A DNA stretch of 27,404 nucleotides from Gallionella sp. UBA4121 (GTDB lineage Bacteria; Pseudomonadota; Gammaproteobacteria; Burkholderiales; Gallionellaceae): the NCBI GenBank assembly GCA_002381565.1, contig DFWZ01000005.1, positions 15,895 to 43,298 on the forward strand, given 5' to 3'. Below the pieces are notes generated by a model that was not told where the DNA came from, did no database searches, and worked only from the letters and a program-made list of their open reading frames with translations. Positions 7,020 through 15,307 of this stretch are shown here, piece by piece. The first letter of the stretch is position 1; each line of letters starts with the position of its first letter. Position numbers and translations under genes: made by a program.

Positions 7020-10000
7020 AAGGGCCTGACGAGCATGAAGAAATGATCAAGCCTGATAATAATATTGATCATGCCCGTTCCACCCTTGCCAAATCCCCCT
7101 CGCTACGCTCTCCCCCTACGCAAGCAGGGGAAGGGGCAAACGAATCGAGACGCGGTTTTCAGATTAACCTTTCTGCCTGGGCGCTGACGCACCAGCAGAT
7201 GATCCTGTATCTGATCATCGTGCTGATGGGTGCCGGAGCGTTTTCCTATTTCAGTCTGGGACGCGCCGAAGACCCTGACTTTACTTTCAAGGTGATGGCG
7301 GTGCGCACGCTGTGGCCGGGGGCTGCGGCGCCGGAGGTTGAGCATGAACTCACCGAGCGGATCGAGAAAAAATTGCAGGAAACACCCTGGGTGGATGTGC
7401 TGCGATCTGCCTCCAAGCCCGGTGAGTCCATGGTGTTTGTGGTGCTCAAGGATTACACCCCCAAGCAGGAAGTGCCGGAAGCCTGGCGGCAGGTGCGCAA
7501 GAAACTGGACGACATACATCATACCTTGCCGCCCGGCGTGCAGGGGCCGTTCCCCAACGATGAATTCGGCGATGTGCAGGTCGAAATTTTCGCGCTGACG
7601 GGCGATGGCTTTGATCTGGCGGCCTTGCACCGTTATGCAGACAGAATCGCTATTGATCTCAAGCATGTGCCGGACGTCAGGCGCGTCGAACTGATCGGCG
7701 TGCAGGATGAAAAAATTTATCTCGATGCGTCGCCTTCGCGTCTTGCCAGTTTTGGCATTACGCCGGCGCAGATAGGTGCGGCATTGCAGCAGCAGAACGC
7801 GGTTTTGCCTTCCGGTTTTGTCGAAACAGGCAGTGACCGTATCTGGCTGCGCGTGACGGGCGGGTTCGACAGCGTTGAGCGGATACGCAATACCGATCTG
7901 CTGGTGAACGGGCGGCACATGCGTCTGGGCGATATCGTTCAAGTGTCGCGGGGTTTGATTGATCCGCCCAGCCCGCAGATGCGCGTCGGCGGCAAGCCTG
8001 CCATCGGTATCGGCATCATCATGGACAAGGGGGGCGACGTCATCCGGCTCGGTGAAAATCTGACGCTGGCTATGAAAGCTGCCTCCAGGGATCTGCCTGT
8101 CGGGGTGGATGTGCATGTGGTTGCCAATCAGCCGGAAGTGGTCAAGGGTTCGATTTCCCTGTTCCAGGATTCGCTGGGCCAGGCGATCCTGATCGTGCTG
8201 GCGGTGTCGTTCCTGAGCCTGGGCTGGCGCACCGGCACGGTAGTCGCCTTGTCCATCCCGCTGGTACTGGCGATCACCTTCTTCATGATGAAGGTATTCG
8301 GCATCGATTTGCAGCGTATCTCGCTGGGCGCACTGGTGATCGCACTCGGTTTGCTGGTGGACGATGCCATCATCGCGGTGGAAATGATGGTGGTAAAAAT
8401 GGAGCAGGGATGGGACCGCTTCAGGGCCGCCACATTTGCCTATACCTCGACAGCCTTCCCGATGCTGACCGGCACGCTGATTACCGCCGCCGCCTTCACG
8501 CCGGTGGGTTTTTCAAAGTCGGCCGCCAGCGAATACACCTTTTCGATTTTTGCCGTGGTGACCATCGCCTTGCTGGTATCCTGGCTGGTTGCGGTGCTGT
8601 TCACGCCCTATCTGGGCTACAAGTTGCTCGATCCTGCAAAACTGGTCGCAAAAGCTCAGAGGCACGGCGCAGATATTTACGATACACCGTTCTACCGCCG
8701 TTTTCGTGCGGTACTGGTATGGTGTTTGCGCAATCGCTGGAAGGTGATTTTCGCCACCTTGCTGCTGTTTGTGTTGTCCATTGTGGCGTTTGGCAAGGGG
8801 GTGCAAAAGCAGTTTTTCCCCGCCGCCAGCCGTCTGGAATTGATGGTGGATTTATGGTTGCCGCAGGGCGCATCGCACAAGTCCACCGAACACGAGGTCG
8901 GACGGGTTGAAGATTTACTCAAGGGTGATGCCGCTGTCGCATCCTACTCATGCTATGTCGGCAACAGTTCTCCGCGCTTCTTTCTGTCGCTGGATGTTAA
9001 ATTGTATAGCGATAACTTCGCACAGTGCATGATCCTGACCCGTGATATCAAGGCGCGCGAGGAATTGAAACGGCGCCTGGAGCAGATATTCACTTCTGCA
9101 AATGGCGGATTTACCCATATCCACCCTCATGTATCGCGTCTGGAAAATGGTCCGCCGGTCGGCTATCCGGTGCAGTTTCGCGTCAGCGGTGCGAATGTCG
9201 AGCAGGTGCGCAGCATCGCCGCCCAGGTGTCCGCGTTGATGCGCGCCAACCCGCATTTGCAGGATGTCAGTTTTGACTGGAATGAAAAAAGCAAAAGCGT
9301 GCGCATTGAAGTCGATCAGGACAAGGCGCGTCAACTGGGCACGTCCAGTCACGATATTGCACAGGCGCTGCAGGGCTGGCTGAACGGACAGGCCCTGACG
9401 CAGTATCGCGAGGGTGACAGGCTGATCGACGTGATGTGGCGCGGTGCAAATGATGCACGTTCGCTCGATCGCCTGGGCGAGCTGGACATTCCTCTGGCGA
9501 GTGGCCGTCATGTGCCGCTGTCGCAGGTAGCTCACCTGGTGCCGGTGCTGGAAGAAGGCATCGTGTGGCGGCGCAACCGCGTGCCGACCATGACCGTGCT
9601 GGCCGATATGACCGACAGCACCCAGCCTGCAACGGTATCCGGCCAGCTGAACGCGCAGCTGGAGGCCGTGCGCGCAAAACTGCCGGCGGGCTATCACATC
9701 GAAGTGGGCGGCAGCGTCGAAGAGTCCGCCAAAGGCGAGAATGCCATCATGGCGGTGATGCCGCTGATGCTCGTCGGTGTGATTACCTTGCTGATGATCC
9801 AGCTGCAAAGCATCAGTCGCACGGTCATCGTGCTGCTCACCGCCCCGCTGGGGCTGATCGGCGTGACCGCTGCGCTGCTGTTGTTTCATGTGCCGTTCGG
9901 TTTCGTCGCCAATCTCGGCTTCATCGCGCTGGCCGGGATGATCATGCGCAACTCGGTGATACTGGTGGATCAGATCCGCCAGGACGAGGAGGAGGGGAAA

Positions 10001-10219
10001 ACCCGCTGGGAAGCCATCGTCAGTTCCACCGTGCGGCGTTTCCGTCCGATCACACTGACCGCGTCCGCAGCGATTCTGGCGATGATTCCGTTAACAAGTC
10101 AGGTATTCTGGGGGCCGATGGCGGTCACCATCATGGGCGGCCTGGTGGTCGCTACCTTGCTGACCTGCCTGTTCTTGCCCGCGTTGTATGCGGCGTGGTT
10201 CAAGGTGAAAGAGGAATAA
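7016..10219 (+). CDS. RND-family efflux pump, inner-membrane permease
   Basis: This proton-driven AcrB-type exporter (1067 residues) carries the family opening (INLSAWALTHQQMILYLI, then GRAEDPDFTFKVMAV) from about residue 44. It has two periplasmic porter regions and two transmembrane bundles. The TM4 proton-relay acids are in LGLLVDDAIIAVE, and the second bundle ends with FLPALYAAWFKVKEE. It resembles the HAE-1/TriC/MexK-like branch more than the metal-exporting CzcA branch, but substrate cannot be assigned. Residues 1-43 are not typical: bases 7091-7140 are a dispersed repeat translated in frame, so the native N terminus may have been extended. ATGs at 7016 and 7043 are possible starts. It forms an operon with the adaptor gene by a four-base overlap. 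Confidence 0.92.
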   Translation: MKGPDEHEEMIKPDNNIDHARSTLAKSPSLRSPPTQAGEGANESRRGFQINLSAWALTHQQMILYLIIVLMGAGAFSYFSLGRAEDPDFTFKVMAVRTLWPGAAAPEVEHELTERIEKKLQETPWVDVLRSASKPGESMVFVVLKDYTPKQEVPEAWRQVRKKLDDIHHTLPPGVQGPFPNDEFGDVQVEIFALTGDGFDLAALHRYADRIAIDLKHVPDVRRVELIGVQDEKIYLDASPSRLASFGITPAQIGAALQQQNAVLPSGFVETGSDRIWLRVTGGFDSVERIRNTDLLVNGRHMRLGDIVQVSRGLIDPPSPQMRVGGKPAIGIGIIMDKGGDVIRLGENLTLAMKAASRDLPVGVDVHVVANQPEVVKGSISLFQDSLGQAILIVLAVSFLSLGWRTGTVVALSIPLVLAITFFMMKVFGIDLQRISLGALVIALGLLVDDAIIAVEMMVVKMEQGWDRFRAATFAYTSTAFPMLTGTLITAAAFTPVGFSKSAASEYTFSIFAVVTIALLVSWLVAVLFTPYLGYKLLDPAKLVAKAQRHGADIYDTPFYRRFRAVLVWCLRNRWKVIFATLLLFVLSIVAFGKGVQKQFFPAASRLELMVDLWLPQGASHKSTEHEVGRVEDLLKGDAAVASYSCYVGNSSPRFFLSLDVKLYSDNFAQCMILTRDIKAREELKRRLEQIFTSANGGFTHIHPHVSRLENGPPVGYPVQFRVSGANVEQVRSIAAQVSALMRANPHLQDVSFDWNEKSKSVRIEVDQDKARQLGTSSHDIAQALQGWLNGQALTQYREGDRLIDVMWRGANDARSLDRLGELDIPLASGRHVPLSQVAHLVPVLEEGIVWRRNRVPTMTVLADMTDSTQPATVSGQLNAQLEAVRAKLPAGYHIEVGGSVEESAKGENAIMAVMPLMLVGVITLLMIQLQSISRTVIVLLTAPLGLIGVTAALLLFHVPFGFVANLGFIALAGMIMRNSVILVDQIRQDEEEGKTRWEAIVSSTVRRFRPITLTASAAILAMIPLTSQVFWGPMAVTIMGGLVVATLLTCLFLPALYAAWFKVKEE
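7091..7140. repeat. Dispersed C-rich/G-rich hairpin repeat inside a coding region
   Basis: The segment reads CCCCCT, then TCCCCC, a short loop, AGGGG, AAGGGG, which can fold as nested hairpins. It has the look of the common bacterial intergenic repeat with CCCCTCCCC/GGGGAGGGG arms. Here it lies within the 5' end of the RND pump frame and is translated in frame as roughly SPSLRSPPTQAGEGANE. Confidence 0.5.
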
Positions 10220-10357
10220 GGAGAAAATCGCCATGCGGCGCATATTTTTTCGGTCAATTTAGTTCATGCAGTATTCAAAATAAAACTGAGATACACTACC
10301 CCATACATCAAACAGGGTTTTTGGGTGTGTACTTAATTTACATAGGATGAGTCGTTT

Positions 10358-10546
10358 ATGTTCAAGCTGCCAATGGTGATTTTTTATATGATAATCGCCT
10401 TCAATATCACCGCGTTTACCGTATTTTTGCAACTGGATTTTTTGATTTTCAATTCGCTGCTCATCAAAATCATCGCATGGGTGTTGACCATAGGTTCCTG
10501 GGTGCTGGCCTATATCAAGCGCGACTCGTTTGTGACCATTGGTTAA
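10358..10546 (+). CDS. Small two-helix membrane protein upstream of cbbQ
   Basis: The 62-residue product has two hydrophobic stretches (about residues 4-28 and 32-53) joined by a short turn and ends with a charged tail (KRDSFVTIG). No known domain is recognised. AGGATG at 10346-10351 is a plausible Shine-Dalgarno. It sits 27 bases before the cbbQ start on the same strand, so it probably shares the cbbQ-cbbO transcript. The 138 bases before it hold no gene and only a weak hairpin (CGCC/GGCG followed by T-rich sequence near 10228-10250). A role as membrane anchor or partner of the AAA/VWA pair is speculative. Confidence 0.65.
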   Translation: MFKLPMVIFYMIIAFNITAFTVFLQLDFLIFNSLLIKIIAWVLTIGSWVLAYIKRDSFVTIG

Positions 10547-10573
10547 CGCGATGTTGACGAAAGAGGAGCCGTA

Positions 10574-11395
10574 ATGAGAGACGTCATCAGCCAATATCGG
10601 ATCGACAAGGAGCCTTACTACCGCGTTGTATCGGACGAAGTCGCCGTCTATGAGGCAGCCTATTCCGCGCGCATGCCGATGATGTTAAAGGGGCCGACTG
10701 GCTGCGGAAAAACCCGCTTCATTGAATATATGGCTTGGAAACTTAACAGGCCATTGATTACCGTCGCATGCAACGAAGATATGACAGCAAGCGACCTGGT
10801 AGGCCGTTTCCTGCTCGATGCCAACGGCACACGCTGGCAGGACGGGCCGCTCGCGATTGCAGCACGTTTCGGCGCAATCTGCTATCTCGATGAGATTGTC
10901 GAGGCGCGTCAGGATACGACGGTGGTCATCCATCCGCTCACCGACAACCGCAGAGTGCTGCCATTGGAAAAGACCAGTGAACTCGTGCATGCGCACCCCG
11001 ATTTTCAGCTCGTGATTTCCTATAACCCCGGCTACCAGAGCGTGATGAAGGATCTGAAACAGTCGACCAAACAGCGTTTCGGTGCGCTCGACTTCGATTA
11101 TCCGGAGCACGCCATTGAAGAGGAAATCGTCTCCCATGAAACGGGGATTTCCACGCAGGATGCGCAGAAGCTGGTGTCGATTGCGAAAATGGCGCGCAAG
11201 CTCAAAGGTCACGGTCTGGATGAAGGGATTTCCACCCGGATGCTGATTTACGCTGCCAACCTGATTGCCAGGGGAGTGGATAGCCAAAGAGCTTGTCGCG
11301 TCGCGCTTGTGTCACCGATCACCGATGATTCGGATATGCGCGATGCACTCGATACGGCAGTGGCAACATTTTTCGGGAAGTCTGCTGCCCAATAA
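10574..11395 (+). CDS. cbbQ: CbbQ-type MoxR AAA+ ATPase (RuBisCO activase subunit)
   Basis: This 273-residue AAA+ ATPase belongs to the CbbQ/NirQ/NorQ/GpvN group. It has Walker A GPTGCGKT (40-47), Walker B with AICYLDE (101-107), the sensor region ISYNPGYQS, the motif DLKQSTKQRF, and an arginine-containing GHGLDEGISTR segment. The wording of YYRVVSDEVAVYEAAYSARMP and TASDLVGRFLLDANGTRWQDGPL is that of CbbQ. In known systems CbbQ hexamers work with CbbO to eject inhibitory sugar phosphates from form I or II RuBisCO; the homologous NorQ works on nitric-oxide reductase. A strong Shine-Dalgarno (AGAGGAG) precedes the ATG. The partner gene starts five bases after the stop. RuBisCO itself is not in the window. 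Confidence 0.88.
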   Translation: MRDVISQYRIDKEPYYRVVSDEVAVYEAAYSARMPMMLKGPTGCGKTRFIEYMAWKLNRPLITVACNEDMTASDLVGRFLLDANGTRWQDGPLAIAARFGAICYLDEIVEARQDTTVVIHPLTDNRRVLPLEKTSELVHAHPDFQLVISYNPGYQSVMKDLKQSTKQRFGALDFDYPEHAIEEEIVSHETGISTQDAQKLVSIAKMARKLKGHGLDEGISTRMLIYAANLIARGVDSQRACRVALVSPITDDSDMRDALDTAVATFFGKSAAQ

Positions 11396-11400
11396 ACGCA

Positions 11401-13185
11401 ATGAAAGTCACCCTCAACCGCATCTCACGCGAGTTGCAAAATTATCTCGGCAAAACACCCGGGGAATCTCAGCTCGCCTGGCAGAAAAGCCATACAAAAA
11501 CTCAGTTGACCGATGTTCAGCGCCGCATCGTGATCTACCTGCACGCCTTATGCGGCCGTGATTTCGTGATAAAACCGATCGACGAAGACTTTATACATGA
11601 CGGGAAATACCAGCCTTTCATCGAGAACAGCGTCATCCATCTGCCAAATTATTATTACGATCTCACGCTGAACGATGGCTCGCACATCACGGGTCTGGAA
11701 ATCTATCGTGCGGCTGCTGTCCATGCCGCAGCGCACATCATGTACACGAAAAATCTTTTTCATGAAAAATCGCTGAACAAATGGCAGCAGGCTGTGATTG
11801 CCACCATCGAAGATGCGCGTGTCGAAATGCTGTTGATAGGCGAGTTTCCGCGCTTAAAGCAGCTCTGGAGCGCCCAGCATACCGCAACCCCATCGAACAA
11901 CAAGAGCGCCGGAGATTATCTGGGTCGACTCGCCCGCGCGTTGCTCGATGAGACCTACCAGGATGACGATCCCTGGGTCAGCCAGGGGCGGGCCATGTTC
12001 AAAGCTGCGGACAAGCTGGAAACAATTTCAATTGAGATAGGTTTGACGCTTGCACAGGCGTTCCAGACCAGGAAAATCAGCTTCAACGCGCGTTCCGACA
12101 GGCTGATGGTGCCCTACCGTGACGACAACCGCTATTTATGGGCGTTGCCCAAAGCGGATTTGAGTCCGCAGGAGTTGCCCGACTCATTTTTCGAGTTAAA
12201 ATTGCTGCTGGGAAACAATGAGCTGGCCAGCGCAGACGAAGATAGCAAGCCGCTTCCGAAGGAAAAGCCGCCAGCCAGAGTGCCGGTTTCTGCAAGCTAC
12301 GTTTATTCCGAATGGGATTACCGAAGCCAGGTTGAGACAGCATCCTGGGTGACGATAAGGGATGCGAATTCAAAGCCCGGCGATCTTGAAATCATCGCCA
12401 ACATCGTTACGCAGAACATGGATCTGGTGTCGCGCATGAAGAGTCTTCTCCATGCCGTCCGGTACAGCGGTGTGCGCCGCATCAGGAAACTCGAGGAAGG
12501 TGACGAAATAGACGTCGATGCCGCGATCCGCGCCCTGATCGATATCAGGTTGGGGGTGCAGCCGGATACCCGGATCATGATGCGACAGGTACGCAAGACC
12601 CGCGACATCTCGGTGCTTGTGCTGCTGGACCTTTCCAATTCGACGAATCAAAAGATACCTGGGCAAGACCATACCGTGCTGGAGCTTACACGGCAAATCT
12701 GCGCGCTGTTTGCGGAGGTCATTGACACGGTCGGGGATCCATTCGCCATTCACGGTTTCTGTTCCAAGAGCAGGCACAATGTCGAATATTTCCGCTTCAA
12801 GGATTTCGATCAGCCTTACGATGACATTCCGAAAGCCAAACTTGCCGGCATGACGGGGCAGCGTTCCACCCGCATGGGGGCTGCGATACGCCACGCCACG
12901 TATCATCTCAATGGGCAGGAGTCCGGCAAGAAGCTTTTGATGATCATCACCGACGGCGCGCCATCGGACATCGACGTGCGAGGCACGGAATACCTGTTAT
13001 ACGACGCGAAGATGGCGGTTCAGGAAGCCGGGCGCAGCGGCATACATACTCATTGTGTCAGCCTCGATCCCAACGCTGACAGGTACGTCTCGCGAATATT
13101 CGGCGCCAGGAACTATATGGTGGTCGACCATGTCAGGTGTTTGCCTGAAAAAATGCTCACGATCTACGCGGGACTGACTGTTTAA
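11401..13185 (+). CDS. cbbO: CbbO/NorD-family VWA protein, partner of CbbQ
   Basis: The 594-residue protein is the adaptor that couples the CbbQ ATPase to its target. It has an N-terminal helical region that includes EDARVEMLLIGEFPRL (137-152), an acidic/proline linker (about 275-295), and a C-terminal von Willebrand A domain (about 402-594). The metal-ion-dependent adhesion site is complete: D410-x-S412-x-S414 (DLSNS), T490 in GQRSTRMG and D518 in ITDGAPSD. It appears shorter than the long CbbO forms with a large N-terminal helical extension, and near NorD in size, so CbbO versus NorD rests mainly on its CbbQ-like neighbour. It starts five bases after cbbQ, in the same operon. Confidence 0.82.
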   Translation: MKVTLNRISRELQNYLGKTPGESQLAWQKSHTKTQLTDVQRRIVIYLHALCGRDFVIKPIDEDFIHDGKYQPFIENSVIHLPNYYYDLTLNDGSHITGLEIYRAAAVHAAAHIMYTKNLFHEKSLNKWQQAVIATIEDARVEMLLIGEFPRLKQLWSAQHTATPSNNKSAGDYLGRLARALLDETYQDDDPWVSQGRAMFKAADKLETISIEIGLTLAQAFQTRKISFNARSDRLMVPYRDDNRYLWALPKADLSPQELPDSFFELKLLLGNNELASADEDSKPLPKEKPPARVPVSASYVYSEWDYRSQVETASWVTIRDANSKPGDLEIIANIVTQNMDLVSRMKSLLHAVRYSGVRRIRKLEEGDEIDVDAAIRALIDIRLGVQPDTRIMMRQVRKTRDISVLVLLDLSNSTNQKIPGQDHTVLELTRQICALFAEVIDTVGDPFAIHGFCSKSRHNVEYFRFKDFDQPYDDIPKAKLAGMTGQRSTRMGAAIRHATYHLNGQESGKKLLMIITDGAPSDIDVRGTEYLLYDAKMAVQEAGRSGIHTHCVSLDPNADRYVSRIFGARNYMVVDHVRCLPEKMLTIYAGLTV

Positions 13186-13212
13186 CCCGGATAGTTCATC
13201 AGAAAAACACGG

Positions 13213-13240
13213 CGTCACACCGGCGAAAGCCGGTATCCAG
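13213..13240. repeat. Dispersed hairpin repeat, left half (CCGGCGAAAGCCGG type)
   Basis: ACCGGC (13219-13224), a GAAA tetraloop and GCCGGT (13229-13234) form a perfect hairpin, framed by CGTCAC and ATCCAG as in the widespread dispersed repeat. It lies 27 bases after the cbbO stop and may also act in transcript ending. It is the left half of the type whose right half is seen at 1-22. Confidence 0.6.
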
Positions 13241-13389
13241 AGGAATAACAATTCCCGCATTAAGTGGGGCATTGATCAGACGCAAACTGTCAGATTATTG
13301 CTTTGCCTTCATGCATTTTTAATTGCCCGAAACCAGGCACTCGAGACTGCCTACTTGCGAGACGAACCGGAAGTTCAACGTTTGAATTC

Positions 13390-13430
13390 ACCGGCCTGCG
13401 CAGCTTTTCGCGCAGGTTCGGTGGAATGAT
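13390..13430. repeat. Diverged right half of the dispersed hairpin repeat
   Basis: CCTGCGC (13395-13401) and GCGCAGG (13410-13416) pair around an 8-base loop, with an outer ACCG/CGGT pair (13390-13393 with 13419-13422), followed by GGAATGATG. This resembles a worn right half of the repeat. About 150 bases of non-coding DNA separate it from the left half at 13213-13240. Confidence 0.45.
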
Positions 13431-13459
13431 GGGTTGGGCCTCTTAGCCGACATTTATAG

Positions 13460-14386
13460 CTAATCATCTTTGTATAGAAGTTCGTTGGGGACTTCTATTG
13501 CTGTGCCGAGTACGGCGCTCATATAAGAGCGAATATCGAATCCAGGATGAAGGCTATGCGTCTCAAGGTCAAACCAGAGCCGCTGAAGAAACATAAATAG
13601 GGATTTTGCTGGATCAACAAGGACAGGTTGCCCCTGAACTATTGTGTGAAAGGCCCGCGTAACGCCAGCATCCGTAGCTACAGCAACCCAGCGTTGCACG
13701 TACCCATTTGTGCTTTCCATATGAATCACACCTTGATCGAGTGAGCACGCTCGGATAACTCGAATTTCGGGGTACTTTGGCGCTGCGTCACGTAATTTAA
13801 CGCCACGAAACAAGCTCTGCCAATCGAACCAACGAGCAAAAGTTTCAAATGACTGACAATCGGTTCGATAGGCAAATGCGTATAGTGCCGGTGGTGAGTG
13901 ATGAATTCCCTCCTCCCGTGTCTTGGTTTCCCAGTAAGGTGTGAGAGCAGGACGAAATTCGAGCTCTGAAACTGAGGCGAGGTTATCCAAAGCCGACTTG
14001 GCCTCTGATGAGGACATGGAAGTTTTTACCTCTATGACTGCATACACAATTTCTACTGGGTAGACTTTGCGAAAGAAACTAGCCTGCCTCTCAGCGTCAT
14101 AGATCACGATATCAGCCTGTTTACTGACCTTTCCAAACCTGTCGATAACTAAGGCGTTGACCTCGACGCCAAATTTTGGCGGCAAGAACTGACGAATGAC
14201 ATCGGCAATAGCGGCTTCATTCTCTGAACCAACGAGGCCAGTGTGCGGAAGCTTGCGATTGAACAGCAGCGCGTCCGCTTCCAGCTTGTTGTAGATGCTG
14301 GAAAAATAGTGATCTAGGAAGTTCCGATCTTCTGATGGCGGAGGGTGAAGCATGCCGCCAAAGTTTGGTGGTACGTCAGTGGTCAT
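13460..14386 (-). CDS. DUF6602-like PD-(D/E)xK nuclease-fold protein
   Basis: The 308-residue protein resembles DUF6602 proteins, which carry a PD-(D/E)xK-type core. Numbering from the ATG at 14386, the candidate catalytic set is E55/E57 (GSENEAAI), D92 (QADIVIYD), and E119-x-K121 (AVIEVKT). No DNA-binding domain is recognised; the remaining C-terminal half is unassigned. Such proteins are common in accessory and defence regions. The reading frame is open up to a TTG at 14437, but that start lies within a MITE-like insertion; ATG 14386 is outside it and preferred, though no Shine-Dalgarno is visible for either, and ATG 14353 is another option. It is the last gene of the minus-strand cluster. 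Nuclease activity is inferred from fold, not shown. Confidence 0.72.
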   Translation of the reverse strand: MTTDVPPNFGGMLHPPPSEDRNFLDHYFSSIYNKLEADALLFNRKLPHTGLVGSENEAAIADVIRQFLPPKFGVEVNALVIDRFGKVSKQADIVIYDAERQASFFRKVYPVEIVYAVIEVKTSMSSSEAKSALDNLASVSELEFRPALTPYWETKTREEGIHHSPPALYAFAYRTDCQSFETFARWFDWQSLFRGVKLRDAAPKYPEIRVIRACSLDQGVIHMESTNGYVQRWVAVATDAGVTRAFHTIVQGQPVLVDPAKSLFMFLQRLWFDLETHSLHPGFDIRSYMSAVLGTAIEVPNELLYKDD

Positions 14387-14403
14387 ATTCAAAAAGCCCA
14401 ACG

Positions 14404-14560
14404 AGGCTGTAGAAAAACCCCATAAGGGGGCGAACAAAATATTTTTCGGGGGTCACTCGCCCCATCCCAATGTGATGATCGTCGATTGTAGCGCGTTATA
14501 CGAGGTCGATTTTTCATCATCGCGATTCCGATTTTTTGAAATTGAGTTTTTCTACAGCGT
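14404..14560. mobile_element. MITE-like element with 15-bp inverted ends and 5-bp direct repeats
   Basis: The left end AGGCTGTAGAAAAAC (14404-14418) and the inverse of the right end, ACGCTGTAGAAAAAC (14546-14560), agree at 14 of 15 positions, with 13 contiguous matches. The 5-bp sequence CAACG directly abuts both sides (14399-14403 and 14561-14565), as expected of a target-site duplication. The 157-bp interior has no transposase frame and contains small G/C hairpins (CCCC-ATAA-GGGG; GGGGG...CCCC). It separates the TIR gene from the DUF6602 gene and begins 17 bases before the latter's ATG. The parent insertion-sequence family could not be named. Confidence 0.65.
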
Positions 14561-14599
14561 CAACGTTGAGGTGAGGGGCTACGCGAGGGTGTAATCCTG

Positions 14600-15307
14600 T
14601 CAGCTCCAGATGGCGACTAGCTCGGCAATCTTGGTTGCAATCACCGTCATTGTGTCTTCCGATGTGTCTAGGCCGCTTCGCGAAGCGAGCATGGGGCTGA
14701 CATCGCGGAGCGCTGTGTACGTCGTACCGTGCACGATAGGCACCAGCCGGTTACCCTGCAGGAGCGTCGAAAGCTCTTTATCTGCGACGCCCTCTTTCGG
14801 GAGACGTGCGAGTAATGCAGGGGTCACCAGGACGAGCCCGATTTTCGAGGCTGCCAGGCCCTTGTCGATCGCGCGCATCATTGGCACGCCAAGGCCAAGG
14901 TCCTTCTCGCTGAACCAAACCTTGACACCAGCCACCTCGAGCAAATCGTGCAGTTCCTTGGCGGCTCCTTGCCGGTCGTCCCAGGCGTGGCAGAGGAAGC
15001 AATCTCGAAGATCTGGCTTAGCCGCCGTTTGAATTTCAACAGCCTCACGGACCGGCGTGAGCGACGCCACCTGAGCTGGCGTGTACGAGACGGACGAACC
15101 GGCGCGCGACCAGCGCGGCCTTGAACTGCCGCTCCCGATTGATCGTCCTCCGCCGCTGTAGCTGCTGCCGCCACCCGACGGGTAGGACGAACTGTAGCCG
15201 CCGCCGTAGCTGCTGCGGTAGCCGCCATAGCGGGAACTGCATGCAGGGCAATTCGCTCGGGCGGCTTCGGAACTGTGACCTCGAACTGGTGCTGTGCATC
15301 GTGCCAT
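14600..15307 (-). CDS. TIR-domain protein with N-terminal Cys/His mini-finger
   Basis: The 235-residue protein has three parts. Residues 1-23 hold C4, H11, C20 and C23 (spacing C-x6-H-x8-C-x2-C), a likely tiny zinc-binding unit. Residues 24-75 are Gly/Ser/Tyr-rich low complexity. Residues 102-235 are a TIR domain: DCFLCHAWDDR, VWFSEKDLGLG (BB-loop region), IGLVLVTPALL, and KELSTLLQGNRLVPI. E178 aligns with the catalytic glutamate of TIR NADases such as SARM1 (WVHKE...NIVPI), so NAD-consuming activity is plausible. A strong Shine-Dalgarno (AGGAGG, minus strand, 15313-15318) fixes the ATG. It lies 273 bases after the NTPase gene; that gap has no convincing gene and may hold its own promoter. 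A role in abortive phage defence is inferred from family and neighbours. Confidence 0.85.
   Translation of the reverse strand: MARCTAPVRGHSSEAARANCPACSSRYGGYRSSYGGGYSSSYPSGGGSSYSGGGRSIGSGSSRPRWSRAGSSVSYTPAQVASLTPVREAVEIQTAAKPDLRDCFLCHAWDDRQGAAKELHDLLEVAGVKVWFSEKDLGLGVPMMRAIDKGLAASKIGLVLVTPALLARLPKEGVADKELSTLLQGNRLVPIVHGTTYTALRDVSPMLASRSGLDTSEDTMTVIATKIAELVAIWS

Noticed and set aside
12997..13272. 91-codon minus-strand frame beginning MPHLMRELLFLWIPAFAGVT
   Set aside because: LWIPAFAGVT is the usual false translation of the dispersed CCGGCGAAAGCCGG repeat; the rest overlaps the 3' end of the VWA gene antisense.
14387..14437. Extended TTG start for the DUF6602 protein
   Set aside because: The extra codons partly come from the inserted MITE-like element and add a non-conserved N terminus; ATG 14386 is preferred.
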